64,000 nucleotides of DNA from Erythrobacter tepidarius (GCF_002155695.1 NZ_MUYJ01000006.1:124001-188000); one strand, 5' to 3'. Shown: positions 18,566 to 27,213, counted from the first letter of the stretch. The notes: generated by a model from the sequence alone, not told the origin. Numbers and translations are program-made.

Positions 18566-19525
18566 CTAGCGCGTCACCGGGGCGGTGCGCGCGGTGATCT
18601 GCACCTGCTCGATCAGCGACAGCGGCGGAGCGTCCGGTGCGGGCGGCTCGGGCGCAGGTTCGGGCGCAGGGGTTTCCTCGTCCACCACCTCGCCCTTGAG
18701 CGCCGCGATCTCGCGTTGGCGCTTGGCGAGGTAGGTATCGCGCCGCATCGCATAGGGATCGTCCGAGGCCGCGATCTCGGCCAGTTCGGCATCGAACTCC
18801 AGCCGCTGGTCCAGCCCGTTCACCACGAAATAGGTCACCGCATATTCGGGCTGGTTGAAGGGCTTGCCCACCGCGAGGGGCAGCAGCGCCTGATCCAAGG
18901 TGCTGCCCACCAGATCGCGCACGGTGGTCGCGCCGCTCACCGGCAAATAGAGATAGGCCCCCGGCCCGACCCCGTAATAGCCCATGGTATTGGCAAAGCC
19001 GTTGCGGCGATAGGGAATGCCAATGCCCGGCTTTCCCGCCACGTCGATCAGTCCACCAATCCCCAGCGTCGAATTGATCGCCATCCGCCCGAGCGCACCG
19101 AAGGCCTTGCCAACCTTGCCTTGCAGCAGGAAATTGAGCGCATTGCTCGGCTCGCCAAGGTTCTTGACGACATTGCCGAGCCCGTCGCGCAGCGGCTCGG
19201 GCAGCCCGTCGCGGTAGGCATAGGCAACCGGCTCGATCACCGCTTCGTCCACCGCCTGCGTGATGCGGTAGCTTTCGGCGTTGAACTTTTCGACCGGATC
19301 GCCGGCGGGCGGGCCATATTTGCCCTCGACCACGATCTCGCCGCTGTCTTCGTCAGGCGGGGTCTCACCGGCCTCGGGCGGAGTATCGGCGGCGGCGGCT
19401 TCCTGGAGCGACCAAGCCACTGCCGCAACCCGGACTGGTTCGGGCGCAGGGGCAGGCTCCGGTGCTACCGCCAAGGCGGCGCCGAGCAAGGGCTGCGAGA
19501 CTGTCAAAAACGCAAGGCTGGGCAT
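18566..19525 (-). CDS. mlaA: MlaA/VacJ-family outer-membrane lipid-asymmetry protein
   Basis: 319 aa. The core runs from DPVEKFNAESYRITQAVDEAVIEPVAYAYRD to PYRRNGFANTMGYYGVGPGAYLYLPVSGATTVRDLVG, matching MlaA, which with porins extracts misplaced phospholipids from the outer leaflet. The N-terminus is hydrophobic and then Pro/Glu-rich, but there is no Cys for a lipobox, unlike E. coli MlaA. The C-terminal 60 residues are a charged, Pro-rich tail. Start: ATG at 19525; the frame continues upstream without a better signal. It is convergent with dxs. Confidence 0.88.
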   Translation of the reverse strand: MPSLAFLTVSQPLLGAALAVAPEPAPAPEPVRVAAVAWSLQEAAAADTPPEAGETPPDEDSGEIVVEGKYGPPAGDPVEKFNAESYRITQAVDEAVIEPVAYAYRDGLPEPLRDGLGNVVKNLGEPSNALNFLLQGKVGKAFGALGRMAINSTLGIGGLIDVAGKPGIGIPYRRNGFANTMGYYGVGPGAYLYLPVSGATTVRDLVGSTLDQALLPLAVGKPFNQPEYAVTYFVVNGLDQRLEFDAELAEIAASDDPYAMRRDTYLAKRQREIAALKGEVVDEETPAPEPAPEPPAPDAPPLSLIEQVQITARTAPVTR

Positions 19526-19604
19526 GGTAATCCTCGGTTTTCTCCTTGCACCCCCACGCCTATACGCAGGGTGAACCTGCCATAGACTCAAGGCCAAGGC
19601 GTCC

Positions 19605-20402
19605 ATGTCGCTGCTTCACATCCTCCGCGAAGGCCCTGTCACCATTCTCACCATCAACCGCGCGGAGACGATGAACCCGCTCGGCGCGCCCGGCGACGGG
19701 GACGCGTTCACCAGTGCAATCAATGCGATAAACCGCGATCTGGCGTGCCGGGCGGTGATCCTCACCGGCGCGGGCCGCGCCTTCAGCGCGGGCGGCGACA
19801 TCAAGGCGATGCGTGACAAGACCGGCACCTTCGGCGGCACCGCCCCGGCGATTTCGGATGGCTATCGCGACAATATCCACCTGATGCTGCGCGCGCTCTA
19901 CGGCTTGCGCGTGCCGCTGATCGCGGCGGTCAACGGCCCGGCGATCGGCTTGGGGTGCGATGTCGCCTGTCTTGCCGACATCCGCATCGCCAGCGAGACC
20001 GCCAAGTTCGGGGTGACCTTCCTCAAGCTCGGCATCATTCCTGGCGATGGCGGAACCTGGATTCTCCCGCGGGTGATCGGGATGAGCCGCGCGGCCGAGC
20101 TGTTCTACACCGGCGACGTGATCGATGCGGCGACCGCGCTGGACTGGGGACTCGTCAGCCGGGTCGTCGCGCCCGAGGCATTGATGGACGAAGCCCGCGC
20201 GCTGGCAGGCCGGATCGCGCAGCAGCCTCCACACGCGCTGCGCCACACCAAGAACCTGCTGCGGCAGGGGCAACAGGGGAGCTACGACTCCGCGCTGGAG
20301 ATGGCGGCGAACACGCAGGCGATGATGCACACCACCGCCGACCATGCCGAGGGCGTGGCCGCGCTGATCGAAAAGCGGCCGGCGCATTTCACCGGGGCGT
20401 GA
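19605..20402 (+). CDS. Enoyl-CoA hydratase/isomerase (crotonase) family protein
   Basis: 265 aa. The crotonase fold is indicated by VILTGAGRAFSAGGDIKAM (oxyanion-hole loop), PLIAAVNGPAIGLGCDVACLADIRIAS and FLKLGIIPGDGGTWILPRVIG, where the usual catalytic Glu region reads GDGG. Likely a beta-oxidation hydratase or isomerase of unknown chain length. The start is the first ATG after the divergent mlaA gene; the 79-bp gap probably holds both promoters. The gene abuts the convergent nnrU-like gene with no space for a terminator. Confidence 0.9.
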   Translation: MSLLHILREGPVTILTINRAETMNPLGAPGDGDAFTSAINAINRDLACRAVILTGAGRAFSAGGDIKAMRDKTGTFGGTAPAISDGYRDNIHLMLRALYGLRVPLIAAVNGPAIGLGCDVACLADIRIASETAKFGVTFLKLGIIPGDGGTWILPRVIGMSRAAELFYTGDVIDAATALDWGLVSRVVAPEALMDEARALAGRIAQQPPHALRHTKNLLRQGQQGSYDSALEMAANTQAMMHTTADHAEGVAALIEKRPAHFTGA

Positions 20403-21080
20403 TCAGCCCAGCCACTTCCACACGCCCGCCGGGATCCCGGCCTGCCACAGATGGAGCCAGCTGCCTGCCAGCCACAGCACCGTCCCCGCCACCAGCGGCA
20501 CCGCGCCCACCACCGGCAGCTTGTGAAGCTGCGGCCAGTAGCTGGTCTTGCGCTCCCATTCGGCCCAGGCCTCACCCATCAGGGCTTCCTTCTTCCCGTC
20601 CTGCAACTTCGCCCCGACCAGCGCGAGGATGCCCATGGCGAGCGCGGTCACCATCGTTCGGGTGCTCCACAAGAGCGCCATGTGCGAGAGCGCCCACAGC
20701 CCGATCCCCCACATCATCGGGTGGCGGGTGAGTTTGAACACGCCCTTGGGCTGGCTCCGGGCCTGGGCTTCGGCCATCGGGGTCGGCAGCGCGGGATTGC
20801 CGATCAGCGAGCCGGCCAGCAGCACCATCGCAGGCCAAGTCAGGACAGTGGCGATGATCCAGCCGAAATCGCCCGATCCGCCAAGATCGGCAGGGGGCGC
20901 GGCCTTGAAAGCGACATAGACCCAGCCCAGCGTCGCGAAGCTGACCACGCTGTAGGCCGCGCTGAAGCCCCCTGCCCCGAGCGCCTTCACCATCGCTGCG
21001 CGCAAGGGATGCGACATCGCGAAATGGGTGCCGACAAAGGCGGCATTGGCCGCGACGAGAGTAACGATTGCGCCGTCCAT
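20403..21080 (-). CDS. NnrU-family integral membrane protein
   Basis: 225 aa with about six membrane helices. The NnrU domain pattern is visible: an N-terminal HFAMSHPLR, and LTRHPMMWGIGLWALSHM, the His-rich motif shared with isoprenylcysteine methyltransferase-like membrane proteins (RHP). NnrU was named from nitric-oxide reductase loci, but most homologues, including this one, lie outside denitrification genes and have no proven function. The ATG at 21080 is preferred to an upstream TTG. Confidence 0.85.
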   Translation of the reverse strand: MDGAIVTLVAANAAFVGTHFAMSHPLRAAMVKALGAGGFSAAYSVVSFATLGWVYVAFKAAPPADLGGSGDFGWIIATVLTWPAMVLLAGSLIGNPALPTPMAEAQARSQPKGVFKLTRHPMMWGIGLWALSHMALLWSTRTMVTALAMGILALVGAKLQDGKKEALMGEAWAEWERKTSYWPQLHKLPVVGAVPLVAGTVLWLAGSWLHLWQAGIPAGVWKWLG

Positions 21081-21106
21081 GCTGAGGTCCCCCAAGGCCT
21101 GACAGC

Positions 21107-21616
21107 CTAGCCTTCGATGCCGATCAGTTCTACCTTGAAAACCAGCGTCGCATTGCCGGGGATCGGCCCACGCCCGACCGGGCCATAGGCCATGTCAGCC
21201 GGCATCGCGATCTCGATCGTCTCGCCCACACCCATCTTCGGGATCGCGACCTGCCAGCCTTTCACCAGCCGCCCGAGCGGGAAGGTCGCCGGCGCGCCGC
21301 GCGCATAGGAGCTGTCGAACACGGTGCCGTCGATCAGGCGCCCCTCGTAATGGACAGTGATCTGGTCAGTGACCTTGGGCCGCTTGTCCGAGGCGAGATA
21401 TCTGACCCAGCGCCAGCGCACTCCGCCCTGTTCCAGATGCCAGCCGTCCGCCGCGGTCAGCCCGAGCAGATAGAGCTGCTGCTGCGAATGCCACGCCCGG
21501 TCTTGCCCGGCGGTGGTGCTCGGGGCCTCGCGCGCTTGCGCCTGCGCCCCCGATGCCGGGAGCGCAAGCATCAGCGAGGCCGCAAGCGCGGCACCGAACG
21601 GCCTTTGCATCGCCAT
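21107..21616 (-). CDS. Exported FKBP-type peptidyl-prolyl isomerase
   Basis: 169 aa: a signal peptide (LAASLMLALPASGAQAQA), a 40-residue linker, then one FKBP domain (DQITVHYEGRLIDGTVFDSSY, FPLGRLVKGWQVAIPKMGVGE, MAYGPVGRGPIPGNATLVFKVELIGIE). It catalyses proline cis-trans isomerisation in the periplasm and probably assists folding. It begins 2 bp after the stop of the amidohydrolase gene upstream on the same strand; an overlapping GTG at 21622 is also possible. It is the last gene of a three-gene unit with the two amidohydrolases. Confidence 0.9.
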   Translation of the reverse strand: MAMQRPFGAALAASLMLALPASGAQAQAREAPSTTAGQDRAWHSQQQLYLLGLTAADGWHLEQGGVRWRWVRYLASDKRPKVTDQITVHYEGRLIDGTVFDSSYARGAPATFPLGRLVKGWQVAIPKMGVGETIEIAMPADMAYGPVGRGPIPGNATLVFKVELIGIEG

Positions 21617-21618
21617 CC

Positions 21619-22929
21619 TCACCAGTCGTAGGCCTTGGGCAGATCGCTCTCGTCAAGGTCACGATAGCGGTTGCGCAGCCGGCTCTGGTGGCTTTCCAGG
21701 CTCTGTTCGACACCGCCGATGAACACCTTGGTTGGCACCGACCCAACTTCAAGCGGATCGCCGTCCCACAACACCACGTCACCAAGCGCACCGGGCTTGA
21801 GCACGCCCGCCTTGCCGCCCAGTCCGCTGATCTCGGCGGGGACCGAGCTGATCGCGGCGAAGGCCTGGTCCCATTCCATGCCGCTCGCACCCGGCACACG
21901 GGTCAGCGCGACGAGATTGCCCGCCACCTGCTGCAACCGGCGCGGATCCTGCATCGTGGCGGCGTTGATCGCCACCTTGACCCCCGCCCGCGCCAGGCGG
22001 CCGGCGTTGGACTGGGTCGCGCCGAGTTGCTCGAAGCTTTCGGGCAGATCGGTCAGACCATTGGCGATTACCGGAATGCCAGCGGCAGCGATTTCTTTGG
22101 CTACCAGCCAGCCCTCGCTCGCGCCGACCAGCACCAGATCGAGCTTGGGGTATTCGGCCTTGAGCGCCAGCACCGCGCGAATATCCGCCGCCCGGTCAAC
22201 CGCGATGTAGAGCTTCTGCTGCCCCGTCACCACCGGCACCAGGGCCTCGGCATCGAAGCGGCCAAGGAACAGCGCGTCATCCTTGGCGATCTCGGTGGTC
22301 TGCGGCGTGCCAGCCTTGCCGATCAACGCCTGCGCCTCGCGCAGGGCTGCGCGCAGCAGCACATGGGCCGCCACTCGGCTGCCTCCGGCACGGGTACCGC
22401 CGTTTTCGCCGAGGACGATCATCTGGAACGCGCGCGCCTGCATCACCGGCTTGGCATCGCCATCCAGATCGATGATCGCGCCCTGCCCGCCGAAGATCGA
22501 ACCCGACGGCAGGGTGGTGGTTGCTGCTCGGGTGATCCCCGCTGCGCGGTGCACGAGGATGTGCTGCGAGGTGGGGTTGATCGCTGCCGAGGCATCAAGC
22601 GCCGCGCTGAACGGGCTGCCGTTCGCGGTGATGTCGTTCGATTCGCCCACCGCCGCGACATCGGCGAGACCGAGGGTTGTGACGGTGGCGAACAGGCCGG
22701 GCGTGACCCAGGCCCCGCCCGCATCGATTGTCATGCCGCCCGCAGGCGCGCCGCTTGCCGGGCCGGCATAGACCACTCTGCCGCCGCGCACGACGACAGC
22801 GCCGCCCTCGATCGGGGCGGAGCCGTCGCCGATCACCAAACGGGCGTTGGTGACGGTGACATCCTGCGCCAGCGCGGGCGTGGCGGTGAGCGCGAGGCCG
22901 GAGAGGGCGAGGGTGAGCAGGCGCTTCAT
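21619..22929 (-). CDS. Amidohydrolase-like exported protein lacking metal ligands
   Basis: 436 aa with a signal peptide (MKRLLTLALSGLALTATPALAQ). The overall fold is amidohydrolase: N-terminal beta-sandwich (VTNARLVIGDGSAPIEGGAVVVRGGRVVYAG), AWVTPGLF, and a C-terminal GALGDVVLWDGDPLEVGSVPTKVFIGG. However, the HxH metal motif that should follow VTPGL is replaced by ATVT, the later His positions are absent (YIAVDRAADI), and the Asp-bearing loop reads INAATMQDP. It is therefore probably catalytically dead. It overlaps the intact amidohydrolase upstream by 4 bp (ATGA) and may be its structural partner. Confidence 0.85.
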   Translation of the reverse strand: MKRLLTLALSGLALTATPALAQDVTVTNARLVIGDGSAPIEGGAVVVRGGRVVYAGPASGAPAGGMTIDAGGAWVTPGLFATVTTLGLADVAAVGESNDITANGSPFSAALDASAAINPTSQHILVHRAAGITRAATTTLPSGSIFGGQGAIIDLDGDAKPVMQARAFQMIVLGENGGTRAGGSRVAAHVLLRAALREAQALIGKAGTPQTTEIAKDDALFLGRFDAEALVPVVTGQQKLYIAVDRAADIRAVLALKAEYPKLDLVLVGASEGWLVAKEIAAAGIPVIANGLTDLPESFEQLGATQSNAGRLARAGVKVAINAATMQDPRRLQQVAGNLVALTRVPGASGMEWDQAFAAISSVPAEISGLGGKAGVLKPGALGDVVLWDGDPLEVGSVPTKVFIGGVEQSLESHQSRLRNRYRDLDESDLPKAYDW

Positions 22930-24365
22930 TTCACGTCTCCTTCCCCGGGCTGGCCGAGCTCGAAATCGCTCACCGGACGGCGCTTGGGATCCATGGCGTC
23001 GAACATCAGCGCACCATCGATCCACACCTTCTCAGGCCGCGAATAGACGCTCAGCGGGTTGCCATTCCACAGCACTACATCAGCCATCTTGCCTTCCTCG
23101 AGGCTGCCGGTCATCTTCTCGATCCCCATCGCCTTGGCGGCATTGTAGGTGATCCACTGGATGGCCGTGCCTTCCGAGATGTCGATCCCCATGCGCAAGC
23201 CCGCCGCGCGCGCCTTGGCCGCTTCCTGGTTGAGCCGCTGGATGTCATTGGCATCGTCCGAATGGATCACCACGCAGGCACCCTCGCGCTGGAGGAAGGC
23301 GGCGTTTTCGAGAATGCCGTCATAGCTTTCCATCTTGAAGCCGTACCAGTCGGCCCAGATCGCGCTGCACACGTCGTTCTCGCGCAGCAGATCGCCGATC
23401 TTGTAGGCTTCGACCGCATGGTGGAAGGCACTGACGCGGTAGCCCATCTCCTTGGCCATATCCAGCACCAGCGCCATCTCGTCGGCACGGTAGCAGTGGT
23501 TGTGGACGAGGATTTCGCCCTTGAGCACGCCGACCAGCGTCTCCTTGCCGAGATCGCGTTTGGCCTTCTCGTCATTGGCGTAGTCGATCGCGGCGAGCCA
23601 GGTCTCGCGGTTGACGGCGAGATTGCCCATCCGGGTCGATGGCATCCGCCCGCGGCTGCCGTAAACACGCTTGGGGTTCTCGCCGCAGGCCATCTTCAAG
23701 CCATAGGGCGCGCCGGGGAATTTCATCGCCTGCGTGGTGCGCGCCGGCACGTTCTTGAGCGTCACCGAGCGCCCGCCCATCAGGTTGGCCGAGCCGGGGA
23801 GGATCTGGAGCGCGGTGATCCCGCCATTGACGAGCGCGCGGGTAAAGCCCGGATCCTGCGGCCAGACCGAATGTTCGGCCCACACCTCGGGCGTGGTCGG
23901 AGCGGTCGCCTCGTTCCCGTCCGAATGGGCCTCTACACCCGGCGAGGGGTAGTCGCCGAGGTGCGAGTGGATGTCGATGATGCCGGGTGTCACGAACTTG
24001 CCGGTGCCATCGAGCACCGCGATGTCGGCGGGGATCGGGGTATCCGGCCCGCCGACCGCGACGATCTTGCCGCCCGACATGAACACCACGCCGTTGTCGA
24101 TCCGGTTGCCGCGCCCGTCGAAGATGGTCGCGCCGCGGATCGCGGTGGCGATGCTGGGAAAGGGCTTGTAGGTCGAAGCGAACACGCCCTCGCCCGGCTT
24201 GGCGGCGGCAAGGGTTGATGCCGAGGTTTCCTCGTCCTTGCCCTGCTTGCGGTCCTTGCCGCGCGCCCTGGCGTCAGCGACGGTGACAGAGGCGATCAGC
24301 GCCAGCGCGCTGACCAGTGCGGCAAGCCTGCCCAGCCGGGCAGGCACAGTCTTGTCTGCGAACAT
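22926..24365 (-). CDS. Exported amidohydrolase with intact metal site
   Basis: 479 aa with a signal-like hydrophobic N-terminus (LAALVSALALIASVTVADA). The amidohydrolase metal ligands are present: DIHSHLGD after FVTPGI, then VHNHCYRADEM, AFHHAVEAYK and VVIHSDDAND, followed by ITYNAAKAMGI and KMADVVLWNGNPL. The closest known group is imidazolonepropionase/prolidase-like periplasmic hydrolases; the substrate is unknown. It is the first gene of the unit with the degenerate homologue and the FKBP. Its ribosome site lies inside the 3' arm of a long hairpin (24368-24416). Confidence 0.9.
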   Translation of the reverse strand: MFADKTVPARLGRLAALVSALALIASVTVADARARGKDRKQGKDEETSASTLAAAKPGEGVFASTYKPFPSIATAIRGATIFDGRGNRIDNGVVFMSGGKIVAVGGPDTPIPADIAVLDGTGKFVTPGIIDIHSHLGDYPSPGVEAHSDGNEATAPTTPEVWAEHSVWPQDPGFTRALVNGGITALQILPGSANLMGGRSVTLKNVPARTTQAMKFPGAPYGLKMACGENPKRVYGSRGRMPSTRMGNLAVNRETWLAAIDYANDEKAKRDLGKETLVGVLKGEILVHNHCYRADEMALVLDMAKEMGYRVSAFHHAVEAYKIGDLLRENDVCSAIWADWYGFKMESYDGILENAAFLQREGACVVIHSDDANDIQRLNQEAAKARAAGLRMGIDISEGTAIQWITYNAAKAMGIEKMTGSLEEGKMADVVLWNGNPLSVYSRPEKVWIDGALMFDAMDPKRRPVSDFELGQPGEGDVK

Positions 24366-24367
24366 TC

Positions 24368-24416
24368 AAACCTCGCGTTATTCCGGTTTGCCGTTGGAAC
24401 GGAAAACGCGAGGTTT
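24368..24416 (-). promoter_or_regulatory. Hairpin covering the ribosome site of the amidohydrolase operon
   Basis: On the minus strand, AAACCTCGCGTT (24405-24416) pairs perfectly with AACGCGAGGTTT (24368-24379), with a further TTCCG/CGGAA pair inside. The GCGAGG ribosome site is in the downstream arm, and the stem ends two bases before the ATG. The hairpin may hide the ribosome site or end transcripts from the POT transporter upstream; no T-run follows. Confidence 0.55.
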
Positions 24417-24452
24417 GTCCATGCCGCTTGCCGATTTATCGCCCGCGGGGGC

Positions 24453-26075
24453 TTACTCGGCCGGACGGGCAGTCGCCGGATAGGCCTCGTCCACGCCATC
24501 GGCAGCCGGTGCATCATCCTTGAGCGTGTCGAGGTGCATCCACTTCTTTACCATCGGGCTGACCAGCAGCACCGCCACGGCCGCACCGATCGCGATCCAG
24601 CCGAACAGCTCGTAGATGTCGAGCAGGCCCTGCTTGGTCATCTCGCCATCATGCCCGCCGGTTGCCTCGCCGATCTTGCCGGCGACGAAATTGCCGACCG
24701 CGGTCATGTAGAACCACGCTCCCATGATGAGCGAGGCGAGGTGTCTGGGCGCCAGCCGGTTCATCGCCGACAGGCCGACGGGGCTGAGGCACAGCTCGGC
24801 GGTGGTGGCGAAGAAGTAATAGGCGAACACCAGGAACACCGGGGTCATAGCGGCGACGCCATAGGCCTCGGCACCCCACACCAGGACGAGATTGGCAAAG
24901 CCCATCTGCGCGAGTGCCAGCCCGAACTTGGCCGGGGCCGAGGGCTCCTTGCCCTTGTTGCCGAGCCACTGCCACAGTCCCGCAAACACCGGGGCCATCA
25001 GGATGATGTAGATCGGGTTGATCGACTGGAAGATGCCCGCAGGCACCCCGGCCCGGTCGACGAAGCGATCGGTGAACAGGTTCATCGATCCGCCCGCCTG
25101 CTCGAACAGGCCCCAGAACAAAGGGTTGAGACTGATCAGGAACAGGATCGCGAACATCCGCTCGCGCGGTTCCTTTTCGAGCTTGAAGCTTTCGAACAGC
25201 ACATAGCCGAGCAGCGCCACGCCCGAGATCGTCAGCAGGTTCTGGATCACGTCCTGATATTGCACCAGCCCCCAGATCACCGCGACCGCGGCAAAGCCGA
25301 GGCCATAGAGCGAATATTCGAGACCCTTGCCGATCGGCCGCGGCGCCTCGCCCGCGCCGTTGAGCGTGGCCTTGCCGAGCACGAAGACGATGAGGCCGAG
25401 CAGCATCCCGATGCCCGCCAGACCGAAGCCATAGCCCCAGCCGAGCGTCTGACCGAGATAGGCAACCAGGATCGTCCCCAGCGCCGCGCCGACGTTAATG
25501 CCCATGTAGAAGATCGTGTAGGCCCCGTCGCGGCGGGTGTCGGTCATCTTGTAGAGCTGACCGACCATCACCGAGATGTTCGCCTTGAGGAAGCCTGAGC
25601 CAACGATGATGAAGGCGAGCGCGGCCCAGAACACGTTGATCGTCGGATCGTCCTGCCCGCCGGTGCCCTCCACCGCCATCAACGTGTGGCCCGCCGCCAG
25701 CAGCAGCCCGCCGAACAGCACCGCCTTGCGCTGACCGAGATAGCGGTCAGCCAGCCAGCCGCCGAGAACCGGGGTGATATAGACCAGCGAGGTGTAGGCC
25801 CCATAGATCAGGTTCGACTTGCCGTCGCTGAACAGCCAGTGCTGGGTGAGGTAGAAGATCAGGATCGCGCGCATGCCGTAGTAGGAAAAGCGCTCCCACA
25901 TCTCGGCGAAGAACAGCATGTAAAGGCCCTTGGGGTGGCCTGCGAATTCAGGATCCTTCTGGACCGCGATCTTGCCGCCGATCGCCAGGAACACGATCAG
26001 GACGGCCACGGCGATGGCCGCAATCCATTCGGCCTCCGCCCACTGCGAGATTTCCATCATGTATTCGATCCCCAT
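24453..26075 (-). CDS. POT/PTR2-family proton-dependent oligopeptide transporter
   Basis: 540 aa with about 14 membrane helices. The family signatures are FFAEMWERFSYYGMRAILIFYLTQ (ExxERFxYY, proton/peptide coupling), YTSLVYITPVLGGWLADRYLGQRKAVLFGG (first PTR2 signature), and FTIFYMGIN-like YTIFYMGINVGAALG (second). It imports di- and tripeptides with protons across the inner membrane. Start: ATG at 26075; an in-frame ATG pair at 26060 has a better upstream GGGG. It lies just upstream of the exported amidohydrolases, suggesting a shared role in scavenging peptides or peptide-like compounds (inference). Confidence 0.93.
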   Translation of the reverse strand: MGIEYMMEISQWAEAEWIAAIAVAVLIVFLAIGGKIAVQKDPEFAGHPKGLYMLFFAEMWERFSYYGMRAILIFYLTQHWLFSDGKSNLIYGAYTSLVYITPVLGGWLADRYLGQRKAVLFGGLLLAAGHTLMAVEGTGGQDDPTINVFWAALAFIIVGSGFLKANISVMVGQLYKMTDTRRDGAYTIFYMGINVGAALGTILVAYLGQTLGWGYGFGLAGIGMLLGLIVFVLGKATLNGAGEAPRPIGKGLEYSLYGLGFAAVAVIWGLVQYQDVIQNLLTISGVALLGYVLFESFKLEKEPRERMFAILFLISLNPLFWGLFEQAGGSMNLFTDRFVDRAGVPAGIFQSINPIYIILMAPVFAGLWQWLGNKGKEPSAPAKFGLALAQMGFANLVLVWGAEAYGVAAMTPVFLVFAYYFFATTAELCLSPVGLSAMNRLAPRHLASLIMGAWFYMTAVGNFVAGKIGEATGGHDGEMTKQGLLDIYELFGWIAIGAAVAVLLVSPMVKKWMHLDTLKDDAPAADGVDEAYPATARPAE

Positions 26076-26211
26076 CGAATGGTTAGGGGGAGGTGCCTCA
26101 CCACACCGCCGCAATGGAGGCGCACCCTAGCGCCTTGTGCGCGGGTGTGAAGCTTTTGTTGCGCTCGGGCGCAACGGAAAGCGCGCTCCAGAATATTGGC
26201 CGCGCAGTTCA

Positions 26212-26257
26212 TCGGCCCGCCGAAGGGCAGGCCGCAAGGCGCAATGGCCGCCCGCAG
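26212..26257 (+). repeat. Copy B of the dispersed GC-rich intergenic repeat
   Basis: It matches 2375-2420 at 36 of 46 positions and keeps the TCGGCCCGCCGAAGG core. It sits in the 267-bp divergent region between the POT transporter and the GntR regulator, where both promoters should lie. No other gene is visible in that region. Confidence 0.4.
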
Positions 26258-26342
26258 GTGCTCGATCCTGAAGCGATCGAAACGCACCGAAGACATGCTC
26301 GCGCGGGCGGGCACGCAAAAAAATTGACCGCATGGCTGTATT

Positions 26343-26705
26343 ATGGCACTGATGCACCTCATGGCCACCAACCCCAATCGTCCCGTCTATCTCAAGCTGC
26401 GCGACCAGATCGCGGCAGCGATCATCGACGGGGTCTATCCCGAAGGCGAAATGCTGCCCTCGGTACGGGCACTGGCGGCGGAGCATGGGGCCAACCCGCT
26501 GACCGTCGCCAAGGCTTACCAGCAGTTCCAGAACGACGGGCTGGTCGAAGTGCAACGCGGCGTCGGGATGTATGTGGTCAAGGGTGCCGCCGAACGCCTG
26601 CGCGCGCGCGAACGCGAAGCCTTCCTGCGCGACGAATGGCCCGAAATCCGGGCACGCATGGCACGCCTTGGCCTCGATCCGGCCGATCTTGCGATTTTCA
26701 CCTGA
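26343..26705 (+). CDS. Short GntR-family regulator (YtrA-like)
   Basis: 120 aa at most. An N-terminal GntR winged helix (RPVYLKLRDQIAAAIIDGVYPEGEMLPSVRALAAEHGANPLTVAKAYQQF, then GLVEVQRGVGMYVV) is followed only by a short helical tail, the layout of the YtrA subfamily, which often controls transporters. The start is uncertain: ATGs at 26343, 26352 and 26361 are in frame, and the last gives the usual MATNPNRPVY beginning. Being divergent from the POT transporter, it may regulate it (inference). Confidence 0.88.
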   Translation: MALMHLMATNPNRPVYLKLRDQIAAAIIDGVYPEGEMLPSVRALAAEHGANPLTVAKAYQQFQNDGLVEVQRGVGMYVVKGAAERLRAREREAFLRDEWPEIRARMARLGLDPADLAIFT

Positions 26706-26915
26706 TAAAGGCGGGCACTGACAATCGTAGTCGTTGCGCGTGAAACCAATTTCTGACAGAGTGTTAGAGTAGCCGCGTCGCCGGATTGAGTCTTGCGGGG
26801 GGCTACGAAATGGGGGGCGCCTCACGGGTCGGAGGCGAGTTGAGGAAACGACGGGGCAACCCGCATTGACGGCGCGATATGGCGGCTTGACCTCCGTGCG
26901 CGCCGGGAGATCGCC

Positions 26916-27197
26916 ATGATCAGATCCGAGTTGTTGCAGGAATTGCATAAAGACAATCCCGACCTGCGTGCCGAGGAAATCGAGCAGGTGGTGGATATCT
27001 TCTTCGACGAAATCGCCCAGCGTCTGGCCGAAGGTGGCCGAGTGGAGTTGCGCGGCTTCGGTGCCTTTTCCACCCGCAAGCGCGAGGCCCGCAGCGGCCG
27101 CAACCCGCGCACCGGCGAAACGGTGAAGGTGCCCGCCAAGCGCGTGCCCTATTTCAAGGCCGGCAAGGAAATCCGCGAGCGCCTGAACAGCGGTTGA
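26916..27197 (+). CDS. ihfB: Integration host factor, beta subunit
   Basis: 93 aa. This HU/IHF-family DNA-bending protein matches IhfB rather than IhfA or HU: MIRSELLQELHKDNPDL, EIEQVVDIFFDEIAQRLAEGGRVELRGFGAFS, then RSGRNPRTGE with the intercalating Pro in the beta arm, and YFKAGKEIRERLN. It works as a heterodimer with IhfA in nucleoid structure, recombination and promoter architecture. The 210 bp before it contain GC-rich inverted repeats and a 19-codon frame from 26810, which I do not call. Ribosome site GGGAG. Confidence 0.96.
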   Translation: MIRSELLQELHKDNPDLRAEEIEQVVDIFFDEIAQRLAEGGRVELRGFGAFSTRKREARSGRNPRTGETVKVPAKRVPYFKAGKEIRERLNSG

Positions 27198-27213
27198 TGC
27201 CCCGCGCCGCGGC

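Noticed and set aside
26324..26344. TTGACC...TATTAT as a promoter for the GntR gene
   Set aside because: The spacing is only nine bases, too short for a normal sigma-70 promoter, and the -10 would overlap the first possible start codon.
26810..26869. 19-codon frame before ihfB as a leader peptide
   Set aside because: Its codons show no amino-acid bias relevant to ihfB, and no alternative hairpin pair was found.
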